A DNA stretch of 64,000 bases, from assembly GCF_016134045.1 (NCBI RefSeq), contig NZ_CP065915.1:1178001-1242000 (forward strand), given 5' to 3'. The number at the start of each line of letters is the position of its first letter. Position 1 is the stretch's first letter. Position numbers and translations under genes: made by a program. This document shows, one piece after another, positions 52,718 through 62,558 of the stretch. The DNA comes from Pelagovum pacificum (GTDB lineage: Bacteria; Pseudomonadota; Alphaproteobacteria; Rhodobacterales; Rhodobacteraceae). The notes beneath the pieces are model-generated. The model searched no databases and was not told the DNA's origin. It saw only the letters and a list, made by a program, of their open reading frames with translations.

Positions 52718-54925
52718 TCACAGGCGCATGAAACCCGCCCGGAAGGTGGCGGTCACGGTCACGGCGGTCGGCTGGTCGACGGTTTCGGTGTCGGACTTCA
52801 CGCAGGGCGGCGCGGCGGTGCAATCGTTGCTCCAGTGGGCGGTGCGGGTCCATGTGCCATAAGTGCCGGGGCCGCTCAGCTCCAGCCGTCCGGTGACGAA
52901 GCCGCCCTCCACCTCCTCGATCGTCACCTCGCCGGACAGCGCCTGACTCTCCAGTCCGATCCCCTCGATCGTGCCCCGGAAGCCGAGCTCGTCGCCGGCA
53001 TCCTCGCCGCGCACGATCCGGCGGTAGGGCGACCAGTCCGACCCGGTGGCCGACTGCGCGGGGTAGGTGCCGGGTTTCAGATCGCTCGGGTCGAGGAAGA
53101 TCGTCACGGACATCAGCGCGTCGCTGTCTGGCATCCAGCCGCCGACGCCGCCATGCCTCAGGATTTGAGAGGTGTTCGAGATATGCCCCATCCCGTCGAG
53201 GATCAGCGTCACCCGGTCCGCGGGCCAGCCACCGTGCGCCGCGATCATCTCGGCGGCGCGGGCGTCGCGCAGCGACTGCCGCTGCGGCTCGCTCATGTCG
53301 TTCCAGCGCGCGCTGCCGTACTCGGTCGAGAGGGCGGTCTCGATCGCGTTCAGCATCGGCGTGCCGGTCCAGATCACCGGCTGGCGCGTCGCGCCGACGA
53401 GGACCGAACAGACGGTGCCCTGATCGGTCGTCGTCCCCGAGATCTGCATCGAGGCCGGCCCCTCGGCCAGCATGTAGGGGCCGCCGGAGAAGTAGGTGTC
53501 GCCGTAGGTCACCAGCGGGTCCTGCTGCGCGAACGGCAGGTCGCCGTTCATGCGGACGTTCTGGGCCTGCGGATCGCAGGCATCGTCGCGCTGGAGCCGG
53601 AAGGTCACGGGGACGGAGGCCTGCGTTTCGGCATCGTAGCGGTCGGGCTCGCCGGCCGACAGCAGGACGATGAACCGCTTCTCCGCGCCGGGCGGGATCA
53701 GCCAGTCCTGCTCGTCCTCCAGCGCTTCGCCGGCGGTGACGATGTGGTGGACGTGGCGAGGGTCGTCGGCTTCATCCCATTCGACGTGGAAGCGGCGGTT
53801 GATGTCCTGCGCGGCAACGGTTATGTCGAGGCAGCGTGCCTGCAGGTTGCGGGTCGGCTTGGCGTCCTCGTGGGTCCAGTCGGCCCCGCCGTCGAGCGTC
53901 GCGGTCAGCGTCTTGCAGTCGAAAAAGGACGGCAGGGCGTCGTGAATCGCCGGGTCGGCGCTGGCGCGGGCGAGGAAGTCGAGCCAGACCTCGGTCAGCC
54001 CCTTGTCGGTCTCGCGCCGGAAGAACGTGTCGGCGGGCGTGCCACCGTCAGTGCCGAGCAGGGTTTCGTAGTCGAACAACCGCCCAAGATCGCCGCTATG
54101 TCCCTCGAAATGGTCGAGGTAGACATGTGTCCAGAACGCCTCCGTCCCGTAAGCGGGCAGGGTCGAGTCCTGGAACGTCAGCGGATGGCGCGAGAACCGG
54201 CCCTCGGCATAGTCGCTTTTCCAGAGCTGGCCGGCGATCTCGGCCCGGTCATAGTCGCCGAGCGACGCGCCGACCGCCATCACCGCCTGCTTGCCGATGG
54301 CGTCGGGGATACCCTCGTCGATCCAGCCGGGCAGGGGCGGGTCCTCGGTGTAGAGCGAGGCGCTCGACGCACGGCGCTCCCGGACCATGGCATGGACCAT
54401 CTCGTGCGCGAGGGTGTGCAGCTTGAGGGTCGGCGTGACCAGCTCGCGCGGGCCAAGGCCATCATGGTCGCCGATGTCGACGGTGCGCTCGCGGTCCGCC
54501 GCGATCTCCGCGCGGCGTGCGTCGAGGTCCATGTAGACCGTGATCTCGCGTGGCACCGCGGCATAATCGGCGAGCGCGTCGCCCCCGTTGGAGGGGTCGA
54601 GGTAGACCGGCCACGGCAGGCCCTCGTCCGCCGCGATCGAAGGTTCGTCCCAGCCTTCGCCATCATACCAGCCCGAGAAGGCCTTGAGCCCGCGTTCGAC
54701 CTGCTCGAGGAAGCCGGGTCGGATCGCGACGGGGATCGGCGCGTCCTCTGCGTCGGAGTTGAACCAGCAGTCCGTGCCGCCGGTCCAGCCGTGCCCGTCC
54801 TCCCGTGCCTGTGCAGTGTAGACCACCGGGCAACTTGCCTCCCAGTCCCGCTCGGACCAGGCGGAGGCCGGGCCGGGGAGAAGCGATGCGGCGGCCCAGA
54901 GGGCGGGGACGGCGATGAAGCGCAT
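52718..54925 (-). CDS. Large secreted protein with gluzincin-like zinc motif
   Basis: The 735-residue product starts with a signal peptide (MRFIAVPALWAAASLLPGPASA-W). Residues 170-180 read H-T-L-A-H-E-M-V-H-A-M, a HExxH metallopeptidase motif, and E204 in W-I-D-E-G-I-P-D-A-I is spaced like the third zinc ligand of gluzincins (W-x-x-E-G). The rest, about 500 residues, has no motif I recognise; several Cys pairs suggest disulfides. ATG at 54925 has GGAG seven bases upstream. It is monocistronic. A periplasmic or secreted peptidase is likely; substrate unknown. Confidence 0.75.
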   Translation of the reverse strand: MRFIAVPALWAAASLLPGPASAWSERDWEASCPVVYTAQAREDGHGWTGGTDCWFNSDAEDAPIPVAIRPGFLEQVERGLKAFSGWYDGEGWDEPSIAADEGLPWPVYLDPSNGGDALADYAAVPREITVYMDLDARRAEIAADRERTVDIGDHDGLGPRELVTPTLKLHTLAHEMVHAMVRERRASSASLYTEDPPLPGWIDEGIPDAIGKQAVMAVGASLGDYDRAEIAGQLWKSDYAEGRFSRHPLTFQDSTLPAYGTEAFWTHVYLDHFEGHSGDLGRLFDYETLLGTDGGTPADTFFRRETDKGLTEVWLDFLARASADPAIHDALPSFFDCKTLTATLDGGADWTHEDAKPTRNLQARCLDITVAAQDINRRFHVEWDEADDPRHVHHIVTAGEALEDEQDWLIPPGAEKRFIVLLSAGEPDRYDAETQASVPVTFRLQRDDACDPQAQNVRMNGDLPFAQQDPLVTYGDTYFSGGPYMLAEGPASMQISGTTTDQGTVCSVLVGATRQPVIWTGTPMLNAIETALSTEYGSARWNDMSEPQRQSLRDARAAEMIAAHGGWPADRVTLILDGMGHISNTSQILRHGGVGGWMPDSDALMSVTIFLDPSDLKPGTYPAQSATGSDWSPYRRIVRGEDAGDELGFRGTIEGIGLESQALSGEVTIEEVEGGFVTGRLELSGPGTYGTWTRTAHWSNDCTAAPPCVKSDTETVDQPTAVTVTATFRAGFMRL

Positions 54926-55062
54926 GGGCGGCTCCGGTTGACCAAGGGGCAACCGGCAGCTTAGGCGGGGCGGGGCCACCGGGCAAGCCGGGGCCGGTTT
55001 TGTCCTCGCTTGCGGGGCCTTGTGCGCGTATAACGCCGCCGGAATCTGACCGGAGCTGCCCC

Positions 55063-55851
55063 ATGTCCGCCGACCTCTCGCCGATCGACAAAGCCAAGTT
55101 CGCCGCCGCGAAACGCGCCACCGATTTCGTCGAGGACGGGATGCGCGTCGGGCTCGGCACGGGCTCGACCGCCGCGTGGCTGGTGAAGTGCCTGGGCGAG
55201 CTGGTGCGCGAGGAAGGGCTGAAGATCACCGGCGTTCCGACCTCGTCGCGCACTGCCGCGCTGGCGCGCGACGTCGGCATCCCGGTGATCTCGCTCGACG
55301 AGGCGAAGTGGCTCGACCTGACCATCGACGGCGCGGACGAGTACGACGGCAACCTCAACCTCATCAAGGGTGGTGGCGGCGCGCTGCTGCAGGAGAAGAT
55401 CGTCGCGACGGCGTCGGACCAGATGGTCGTCATCGCCGACGTGGGCAAACAGGTCGACACGCTCGGCGCGTTCCCACTGCCGGTCGAGGTGATCCCCTTC
55501 GGCTGGCAGACCACCAAGGTGCTGGTCGAGGAGACGCTGATCGGGCTCGACGTGCTGGGGCGCACCGCCTCGATCCGCATGAACGGCGATCACCCCTACG
55601 TGACGGACGAGGGCAACTACATCCTCGACCTGCACCTGCGTCGCATCGGTAATCCGCGTCAGCTGAGTCTCGTGCTGAACCAGATTCCCGGCGTGGTGGA
55701 GAACGGCCTCTTCATCGACATCTGTGACGCCGTGGTGATCGGCTACGGCGACGGGCGTGTCGAGTTGCGCAACATCAACGACGGCACGATCGAGGAAAGC
55801 CAGATCGACTTCCTCGAAGGCGAGAACCTGTTTTCCGACCTGTCTGACTGA
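55063..55851 (+). CDS. rpiA: Ribose-5-phosphate isomerase A
   Basis: The 262-residue pentose phosphate enzyme has G-L-G-T-G-S-T-A near residue 30, T-I-D-G-A-D-E-Y-D near 87 and K-G-G-G-G-A-L-L-Q-E-K-I near 101, which hold the catalytic acidic and Lys residues. The methyltransferase gene starts three bases after the stop. The gap to the upstream gene holds the divergent promoters. Confidence 0.96.
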   Translation: MSADLSPIDKAKFAAAKRATDFVEDGMRVGLGTGSTAAWLVKCLGELVREEGLKITGVPTSSRTAALARDVGIPVISLDEAKWLDLTIDGADEYDGNLNLIKGGGGALLQEKIVATASDQMVVIADVGKQVDTLGAFPLPVEVIPFGWQTTKVLVEETLIGLDVLGRTASIRMNGDHPYVTDEGNYILDLHLRRIGNPRQLSLVLNQIPGVVENGLFIDICDAVVIGYGDGRVELRNINDGTIEESQIDFLEGENLFSDLSD

Positions 55852-55854
55852 CCG

Positions 55855-56541
55855 ATGACCGGGGTGGATGTCTCTCATTGGGCGTGCGAAGCGGAGAACT
55901 GGACCGCCTGGGCCCGCACGCCCGGTCATGATGCCTTCTGGGGTTACCGCCCGTCGCTGGCGTCCTTTATCGGCGAGGGGCAGGGGCCTGCGGTCGAGAT
56001 CGGCTGCGGCGAGGGGCGGGTGTCCCGCCTGCTGACCGAACTCGGCTACGAGGTGACCGCGGTCGAACCGGTCCGCGCGCTGCTCGACGCCGCGCGGGAG
56101 GCCGGCTCCGCCTCGGCCTATGTCGAGGCGCCCGCCGCTGACTTGCCGTTCGAGGACGGGGCCTTCGGCCTTGTTCTGCTCTACAATGTGCTGATGGATG
56201 TCGAGGACCTCGAGGCCGCCGCGACCGAGGCCGCACGCGTGCTGGCGCCGGGCGGCCGGATGGTGGTCGGCATCGTCCACCCGCTCGCCGACATGCCCTT
56301 CGCGGGCGAGGACGAGGATTGCCTGTCCGCACGCCGCTTCGACGAGACGGAAGAGCGCGGCGGGCTCGCCATGCGCTTCGGCGGCTGGGCGCGGCCGATG
56401 TCGCACTACGTCACTGCGCTGTGCGGGGCGGGGCTGGTGGTGACGGCCATGGACGAGCCCCGGCCCGAGCCGAGTTCGGAGGTGGCGCGGCGCTGGTCGA
56501 AGCGGCCGCTGTTCCTCTGGATGAGTTTGACGAAGGGCTAG
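55855..56541 (+). CDS. Class I SAM-dependent methyltransferase
   Basis: The 228-residue protein has V-E-I-G-C-G-E-G-R-V-S-R-L near residue 44 (SAM motif I), V-T-A-V-E-P as the acidic end of strand 2, and the L-P-F-E-D-G-A-F-G-L-V motif. It belongs to the Methyltransf_11 type; acceptor unknown. It is coupled to rpiA by a three-base gap. Confidence 0.87.
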   Translation: MTGVDVSHWACEAENWTAWARTPGHDAFWGYRPSLASFIGEGQGPAVEIGCGEGRVSRLLTELGYEVTAVEPVRALLDAAREAGSASAYVEAPAADLPFEDGAFGLVLLYNVLMDVEDLEAAATEAARVLAPGGRMVVGIVHPLADMPFAGEDEDCLSARRFDETEERGGLAMRFGGWARPMSHYVTALCGAGLVVTAMDEPRPEPSSEVARRWSKRPLFLWMSLTKG

Positions 56542-56890
56542 GCGCGGACTCAAGGCCACGGGCCGCCGCGCATCCGCTGCCCGACAGTCGTGTGCCAAGC
56601 AAACGACGAGAGGGGGCGGGCCACTCGAACTTTCGCTCTGGGTATCTGCGCGGAATCGAGGCCGGAGGCCGCCGCGCATCGTCGGGCCGCCCCCACGGCC
56701 CGGCGAATTGCAGGACGACGTCCACGGCTTCGAGTGTCGTCCGGGCTTGCCGGGATCAATCAAGGGATTCCCCGGTCAGGATCGCCGAACCGCGGCCCCA
56801 CGACGCGCGGCTCGACACCGCCGGGGGTCTGGTCCTCGCGCGTGCCATGTGGAATACCCCAAAGCCGATGAACCGCAGGCGGAGGCAGCG
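56542..56890. other. Intergenic region before gor
   Basis: About 350 bases without a convincing gene. A 14-base direct repeat, GGCCGCCGCGCATC, is at 56561-56574 and 56667-56680. Frames running through it lack ribosome sites and recognisable homology. It may hold the gor promoter. Confidence 0.5.
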
Positions 56891-58249
56891 ATGAGCGACT
56901 ACGACTACGATCTCTTCGTGATCGGCGGCGGCTCCGGGGGCGTCCGCGCCGCGCGGCAGTCGGCAGCGGCCGGGGCCCGGGTGGGCCTCGCCGAATCGAG
57001 CCGCATGGGCGGCACCTGCGTGATCCGGGGCTGCGTGCCCAAGAAGATCATGGTCTTCGCCAGCACCTATCGCGAAAGCCTCGCCGAAGCGCAGCAATAT
57101 GGCTGGAGCGTCGATGCCGGCGATTTCGACTGGTCGGTCTTCGCGCCGAAGATGCGGGCCGAACTCGACCGCCTCGAAGCGGTCTACCGCAAGCTGCTGC
57201 TGAACTCCGACATCACGATCCACGACGCCCGCGCGGTGCTGAAGGATGCCAACACCGTCGAGCTTTCGACCGGCAAGACGGTGACGGCGAAAACCATCCT
57301 AATCGCGACCGGCGGCCATCCCGTCCGGCCGCCGCTGCCGAATGCGGAACTCGGCATGGTGAGCGACGACATCTTCCTGATGGAGGAGCTGCCGAAGTCG
57401 ATTCTGATTATTGGCGGCGGCTATATCGCCTGCGAATTCGCCTTCATCCTCAAGGGGATGGGCGTCGAAGTGACGCAATATTACCGTGGCGAGCAGATCC
57501 TGCGCGGCTTCGACGGAGAGGCCCGCGGCCTCATCGCGGAATCGATGCACGAGGCCGGGATCGAGCTGCATGTCGGCACCGACATCGCCGCGATGGAGAA
57601 GGACGGTGCGGGCATCCGCGTCTCAGCCACCACCGGCAGCGAGCGGACGTTCGACAAGGTGCTCTTCGCCACGGGGCGCAAGCCCAACACCGACGGGCTC
57701 GGCCTGGAGGCGGCGGGCGTGAAGGCCGGCGTCAAGGGCGAGGTGATCGTCGACGAATACAGCGCCACCTCGGCGCCGTCGATCTACGCGATCGGCGATG
57801 TGACGGACCGGGTGCAGCTCACTCCGGTCGCGATCCGCGAGGGCATGGCCTTCGCGCAGACCGTCTTCCGCGACAACCCGACGCCGGTGGATCACGAGCT
57901 GATCCCTTCGGCGGTCTTCACGCAGCCCGAGCTGGGCACCGTAGGGTTGAGCGAGGAAGACGCCCGGGCGCAGGAGCCGATCGAGGTCTACGCGACCTCC
58001 TTCCGGCCGATGCGCACGCAGTTCATCGGAAAGACCGACAAGGTGCTGATGAAGCTCATCGTATCGAAGGCCACGCGCAAGGTCCTGGGCTGTCATATCG
58101 TCGCGCCCGAGGCGGGCGAGATGATCCAGCTCGCCGGGATCGCCGTAAAGATGGGCGCAACGAAAGAGGACTTCGACCGCACCGTCGCGGTCCATCCCAC
58201 GATGTCCGAAGAAATCGTGACCATGCGCGAGCCGACAAGGACTGGTTGA
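56891..58249 (+). CDS. gor: Glutathione-disulfide reductase
   Basis: The 452-residue flavoprotein regenerates reduced glutathione with NADPH. FAD site F-V-I-G-G-G-S-G-G-V-R-A-A-R, redox C-V-I-R-G-C-V-P-K-K near residue 42, second Rossmann I-L-I-I-G-G-G-Y-I-A-C-E-F and the terminal V-H-P-T-M-S-E-E-I-V with the active-site His are all seen. GGAGGCAGCG precedes the ATG at 56891. Confidence 0.95.
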   Translation: MSDYDYDLFVIGGGSGGVRAARQSAAAGARVGLAESSRMGGTCVIRGCVPKKIMVFASTYRESLAEAQQYGWSVDAGDFDWSVFAPKMRAELDRLEAVYRKLLLNSDITIHDARAVLKDANTVELSTGKTVTAKTILIATGGHPVRPPLPNAELGMVSDDIFLMEELPKSILIIGGGYIACEFAFILKGMGVEVTQYYRGEQILRGFDGEARGLIAESMHEAGIELHVGTDIAAMEKDGAGIRVSATTGSERTFDKVLFATGRKPNTDGLGLEAAGVKAGVKGEVIVDEYSATSAPSIYAIGDVTDRVQLTPVAIREGMAFAQTVFRDNPTPVDHELIPSAVFTQPELGTVGLSEEDARAQEPIEVYATSFRPMRTQFIGKTDKVLMKLIVSKATRKVLGCHIVAPEAGEMIQLAGIAVKMGATKEDFDRTVAVHPTMSEEIVTMREPTRTG

Positions 58250-58318
58250 ATTGTCGCCCGACGGGCACAATGTGAAACATAGCCCGTTACGGGGACGAGA
58301 AGGGAAAGCGTAAGCCAT

Positions 58319-59500
58319 ATGGCAGGAAACAACGGAGGCCCCTGGGGGGGTGGCGGAGGAAACCGCGGTTCGGGTGGCAATGACGGTGGAGACGACCGTC
58401 GGCCCGCACCAGGACGCCGTCCGGGAGACGGCGGCAACAACATGCCCGACATCGACCAGCTGATGAACAAGGGACGCGACCAGCTTCGTGTCCTCATGGG
58501 CGGTCGCGGCGGCAACAACAACGGCAGCGGTGGTGGCGGCGGCGGGGCAGGCCCGGCCTTCACCCGTGGCACGGTCGGTATCGCGGCGCTCGTCGCGGTC
58601 GGCCTGTGGCTTGTCGCGTCGTTCTACACGGTTCGTCCGGAAGAACGCTCGGTCGAGCTGTTCCTCGGCGACTTCTACTCGGTCGGCGATCCCGGCCTGA
58701 ACTTCGCGCCCTGGCCAGTGGTGACGGCGGAAGTCATTCCGGTCACCCGCGAACAGACGATCGACATCGGCACGTCGAGCTCCGGCGAAGATGCCGGCCT
58801 GATGCTGACCGGCGACGAGAACATCGTCGACATCGACTTCCAGATTGTCTGGAACATCACCGATCCGGCGCAGTACCTCTTCAACCTCGCCGACCCGCCG
58901 ATGACGATCGAGGCGGTGGCCGAATCCGCCATGCGTGAGATCATCGCGCAGTCGGACCTGGCGCCGATCCTCAACCGGGACCGTGCACCGATCGCCGAAC
59001 GTCTTCAGGACCTCGTCCAGAGTACGCTCGACAGCTACGATTCCGGCGTGAACATCGTCCGCGTCAACTTCGACAAGGCCGACCCGCCGGCGGACGTCAT
59101 CGCCTCCTTCCGCGCCGTTCAGGACGCCGAGCAGGAGCGTGAGCGCCTGCAGAACGTCGCTGACGCCTACGCCAACCGTGTCCTCGCCGAGGCCCGCGGT
59201 GAAGCGGCTCAGGTTCTGGAAGAGGCTGAAGGTTACCGCGCCCGCGTGGTCAACGAAGCCCAGGGTGAGGCGAGCCGCTTCGCCGCCGTCCTGACCGAGT
59301 ACGCCAACGCCCCCGAGGTGACGCGCAAGCGTATCTACCTCGAGACGATGGAACAGGTGCTCGGTGGCACGGACATCATCCTGCTGGACGAGAACGCGTC
59401 CGGTGACGGGGGCGTCGTGCCCTACCTGCCGCTCGATGAGGTCCGCCGGTCCTCGGGAGCCGCTGCAACACAGTCACAGGCCGAAGGAGGGTCGAACTGA
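58319..59500 (+). CDS. hflK: FtsH protease activity modulator HflK
   Basis: The 393-residue SPFH protein has a Gly/Asn-rich cytoplasmic N-terminus (residues 1-75), one membrane helix near 87-103 and the periplasmic SPFH domain from V-R-P-E-E-R-S-V-E. With HflC it forms the cage around FtsH. The stop overlaps hflC by one base (TGATG). Confidence 0.94.
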   Translation: MAGNNGGPWGGGGGNRGSGGNDGGDDRRPAPGRRPGDGGNNMPDIDQLMNKGRDQLRVLMGGRGGNNNGSGGGGGGAGPAFTRGTVGIAALVAVGLWLVASFYTVRPEERSVELFLGDFYSVGDPGLNFAPWPVVTAEVIPVTREQTIDIGTSSSGEDAGLMLTGDENIVDIDFQIVWNITDPAQYLFNLADPPMTIEAVAESAMREIIAQSDLAPILNRDRAPIAERLQDLVQSTLDSYDSGVNIVRVNFDKADPPADVIASFRAVQDAEQERERLQNVADAYANRVLAEARGEAAQVLEEAEGYRARVVNEAQGEASRFAAVLTEYANAPEVTRKRIYLETMEQVLGGTDIILLDENASGDGGVVPYLPLDEVRRSSGAAATQSQAEGGSN

Positions 59501-60831
59501 TGCGCAAGACGACCATTCTTCTGCCGATCCTCGTGATCGTGATCCTCGGGCTCATGTCCTCGATCTTCATCGTGGACGAACGCCAGCGGGCGCTTGTGCT
59601 GCAATTCGGGCGTGTCGTGTCGGTCAAGCAGGACCCCGGCCTCGCCTTCAAGATCCCGATCATCCAGGAAGTCGTGCGCTACGACGACCGCATCCTGTCG
59701 CGTGACATCGACCCGCTCGAGGTCACGCCGCTCGATGACCGTCGCCTCGTGGTCGACGCCTTCGCGCGCTACCGCATCACCGACGTCCGCCGCTTCCGGC
59801 AGGCTGTCGGCGTCGGTGGCGAAGCCGCCGCGGCGGGCCGTCTCGACGGTATCCTCCGGGACGAGCTCCGGGCTGTTCTCGGCCAGGTGTCCAGTCAGGA
59901 CATCCTGTCGGTCGACCGGGCCGAGCTTATGCGCCGCATCCGTGACGGGGCCCGCCCCGATGCGGAGGAGCTGGGTCTGACGCTGCTCGACGTGCGCCTC
60001 AAGCGCACCGACCTGCCGCCGTCGAACCTCAACGCCACGTTCGAGCGTATGATCGCCGAACGGGACCGGGAAGCGGCGGACGAGGTCGCCCGTGGTAACG
60101 AGGCCGCGCAGCGGACCCGCGCCACGGCGGACCGGACGGTGGTGGAGCTCGTCTCCGACGCCAACCGGCAGGCCGAGATCACGCGTGGTGAAGCCGACGC
60201 CCGCCGGAACCGCATCTACGCCGAAGCCTTCGGCGCGGACCCGGAGTTCTTCGAGTTCTATCGCTCGATGGCGGCCTACCAGACCGCGCTCCGTCAGGGG
60301 AACACGCGGATGGTCATGTCGCCCGACAGCGAGTTCTTCTCCTACCTGCGCACGGACAATCCGGGCGAAGTGCAGGGGTCGACGCTGTCGCCGGAAGAGG
60401 CAACGCGTGTCCAGCAGGACACCGAGGCCAACGCCGGTCCGGACGGCGAGCCGGGCGTCAACATCGAGGAGGCTCTCGAAGGTCTTCCCGAAGAATCCTC
60501 GCTACGTCAGGAAGCACCCGAGGCCATCGTCTCCGGTGAATCCGACGAGTCGCCGGAAGATGACGGCGAGGCCGCGCTCGACGCTTCGGAAGGCAGCTCG
60601 ATCGGTGAGCTTCTGGGCGAAACCGAAGGGGACGAGGCCACGGCCGAGGACGCCGCCACGGAAGAGGCCGACACGGCCACTGACGATGCGGCCACCGACG
60701 ATGCGGCCACTGATGACGCAGCGGCTGCCGTCGAAGACGACGCCGCTGCGGACGACGCCGACGCTGCCACCGACGCGACTGACGGGGCCGACGCCGACGA
60801 GGCGCCCGCCGAGGACGAGTCGGAGGGCTGA
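59500..60831 (+). CDS. hflC: Protease modulator HflC with long acidic tail
   Basis: The SPFH core (membrane helix at residues 7-25, then F-I-V-D-E-R-Q-R-A-L-V-L-Q-F-G) ends near residue 290, where HflC proteins usually stop. About 150 further residues are very rich in Glu, Asp, Ala and Thr and include three tandem A-T-D-D-A copies encoded by 15-base repeats at 60676-60720. The tail would face the periplasm. hflK is upstream and a DUF2065 gene overlaps the stop. Confidence 0.92.
   Translation: MRKTTILLPILVIVILGLMSSIFIVDERQRALVLQFGRVVSVKQDPGLAFKIPIIQEVVRYDDRILSRDIDPLEVTPLDDRRLVVDAFARYRITDVRRFRQAVGVGGEAAAAGRLDGILRDELRAVLGQVSSQDILSVDRAELMRRIRDGARPDAEELGLTLLDVRLKRTDLPPSNLNATFERMIAERDREAADEVARGNEAAQRTRATADRTVVELVSDANRQAEITRGEADARRNRIYAEAFGADPEFFEFYRSMAAYQTALRQGNTRMVMSPDSEFFSYLRTDNPGEVQGSTLSPEEATRVQQDTEANAGPDGEPGVNIEEALEGLPEESSLRQEAPEAIVSGESDESPEDDGEAALDASEGSSIGELLGETEGDEATAEDAATEEADTATDDAATDDAATDDAAAAVEDDAAADDADAATDATDGADADEAPAEDESEG
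60676..60720 (+). repeat. Three 15-bp tandem repeats within hflC
   Basis: GCCACTGACGATGCG is repeated three times (units at 60676, 60691 and 60706) with few changes, encoding A-T-D-D-A. Such repeats can vary in copy number by slippage. Confidence 0.75.
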
Positions 60832-61025
60832 TGGCGAGCGCACTGCTCGCCATCGGGCTCGTGCTGTTCGTTGAGGGGCTGATCTACGCGCTCGCCCCCG
60901 CCGCCGTCGAGGAGATGCTGCGCATGCTCCGCGATCTGACGACAGACCAGCGCCGGGCCTTCGGGCTCGGCGCTGTTGCTGTCGGGGTGGCCCTCGTCTG
61001 GCTGGCCAAGGCGCTCGGCGCCTGA
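60831..61025 (+). CDS. DUF2065 small membrane protein
   Basis: The 64-residue protein has two hydrophobic helices (residues 3-22 and 44-61) flanking T-T-D-Q-R-R-A-F-G-L-G-A, the DUF2065 pattern (YjeT of enterobacteria, also in the hfl operon). It overlaps hflC by one base. Function unknown. Confidence 0.88.
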   Translation: MASALLAIGLVLFVEGLIYALAPAAVEEMLRMLRDLTTDQRRAFGLGAVAVGVALVWLAKALGA

Positions 61026-61027
61026 AC

Positions 61028-61384
61028 TCAGCTGCTGGCGCCGTCCACGTGGTGCGGCGTCAGGGCACGGGGATCGACCCCCTCGAGGCAATTCACGTTC
61101 ACCGCCGCCATCTTCGCGCCGTCCGGCATTTCCCCGTAGGCGAAAGGCTCAATCCCGCACACCGGGCAGAACCGGTGCGAGATCCTCCGCTCATTGAACA
61201 GGTATTCCGTCGTGTCCGCCTCGGGCGTCAGGAGCGTGAACTTGTCCCGCGACGTGAAGGCCAGCACGGAGCCGAGCCTCTGGCAGCGGGAACAGTTGCA
61301 GGTCACGGACTGGTTGATGTCGACATCGACCTCGTAACGGATACCGCCGCACTGGCAGCTTCCGGTGTATGGCGCTTCGGTCAT
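61028..61384 (-). CDS. GFA-family (glutathione-dependent formaldehyde-activating type) zinc protein
   Basis: The 118-residue protein has C-Q-C-G-G-I-R-Y near residue 10, C-N-C-S-R-C-Q-R near 29 and C-P-V-C-G-I near 73, the full Cys set of the GFA/CENP-V family. Despite the name most members have no shown formaldehyde role. ATG at 61384 has GGAGAG six bases upstream. It converges with the hfl operon two bases after DUF2065. Confidence 0.87.
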   Translation of the reverse strand: MTEAPYTGSCQCGGIRYEVDVDINQSVTCNCSRCQRLGSVLAFTSRDKFTLLTPEADTTEYLFNERRISHRFCPVCGIEPFAYGEMPDGAKMAAVNVNCLEGVDPRALTPHHVDGASS

Positions 61385-61467
61385 GGATCGCTCTCCGGCT
61401 GGGTGACTGACACATGTTCCGTGCGGAACCGTGGGTCGTGTCAACGCAGACGGGTGGGCGAGGGCGG

Positions 61468-62472
61468 TCAGCCGCCGGTATGGCTCATGTGGCGCGACAC
61501 GCGACCATCCACCGTCTGCCGGGAATAGTCGAAATCGTGGCCCTTGGGCTTCAGCGCGATCGCGGCGCGGATCGCGTCCTCGAGCGTCGCGTCGGCCTCG
61601 GACGACCGGAGCGGTGCGCGCAGGTCGGAATGGCCTTCCTGCCCGAGACACGTGTAGATCTCGCCCGTGCAGGTGACCCGCACGCGGTTGCAGCTCTCGC
61701 AGAAATTGTGGCTGAGCGGCGTGATGAAGCCGATCCGCTGGCCGGTCTCTTCCAGTCGGACATAACGCGCCGGGCCGCCAGTATCGTCGGGCAGGTCGGT
61801 CAGCGTGTAGTGCCGGGCCAGCTGGCTACGAACATCGTTCAGCGACCAGTATTGACCGAGCCGGTCCTCGTTGCCGATGTCGCCCATCGGCATGACCTCG
61901 ATCCAGGTCAGGTCCATGCCACGCTCGGCACAGAAGTGCGTCAGCGTCAGCAGCTCGTCGTCGTTGAAATCCTTCAGCGCGACGGCGTTCAGCTTCACCT
62001 TCAACCCGGCCTTCTGGGCGGCATCGAGCCCGCGCATCACCTGCGGCAGGCGGCCCCACCGGGTCACGCGGGCGAACTTCTCCCCGTCCAGCGTGTCGAG
62101 CGAGACGTTGATCCGCCGCACGCCCGCGGCATAAAGGTCATCGGCGAACCGCTCCAGCTGCGAGCCGTTGGTGGTGATCGTGATTTCCCGCAGGGCGCCG
62201 CTTTCGATGTGCCGGGACATCGACCGGAAGAAAGTCATGATATCGCGCCGCACCAGCGGCTCGCCGCCCGTGATCCGAAGCTTCTCGACGCCGAGCCGCA
62301 CGAAGGCGGAGCAAAGCCGGTCGAGCTCTTCCAGCGTCAGGAGTTCCTTCTTCGGAAGGAAGGTCATTTTCTCCGACATGCAGTAAACACAGCGGAAATC
62401 GCAGCGGTCGGTGACCGAGACGCGCAGGTATCTGATGGCTCGCTGGAACGGATCGACAAGTTGGCTTTCCAT
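61468..62472 (-). CDS. moaA: GTP 3',8-cyclase
   Basis: The 334-residue radical SAM enzyme starts molybdenum cofactor synthesis. N-terminal cluster C-D-F-R-C-V-Y-C near residue 24, the SAM stretch G-G-E-P-L-V-R-R, and the C-terminal cluster C-E-S-C-N-R...T-C-L-G are present, ending S-H-T-G-G, the catalytic GG end. It is alone here. Confidence 0.96.
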   Translation of the reverse strand: MESQLVDPFQRAIRYLRVSVTDRCDFRCVYCMSEKMTFLPKKELLTLEELDRLCSAFVRLGVEKLRITGGEPLVRRDIMTFFRSMSRHIESGALREITITTNGSQLERFADDLYAAGVRRINVSLDTLDGEKFARVTRWGRLPQVMRGLDAAQKAGLKVKLNAVALKDFNDDELLTLTHFCAERGMDLTWIEVMPMGDIGNEDRLGQYWSLNDVRSQLARHYTLTDLPDDTGGPARYVRLEETGQRIGFITPLSHNFCESCNRVRVTCTGEIYTCLGQEGHSDLRAPLRSSEADATLEDAIRAAIALKPKGHDFDYSRQTVDGRVSRHMSHTGG

Positions 62473-62558
62473 GACCGGAAGGTATGGAGTGGCGGGCCCA
62501 TGCGCAAGGCGGCAGGAACCGGTGGACAGGGCCGGACGGGGCTTCTAGCGTCACGATC

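Noticed and set aside
56708..56890. An N-terminal extension of glutathione reductase
   Set aside because: The FAD domain begins right after ATG 56891 and GGAGG precedes that codon.
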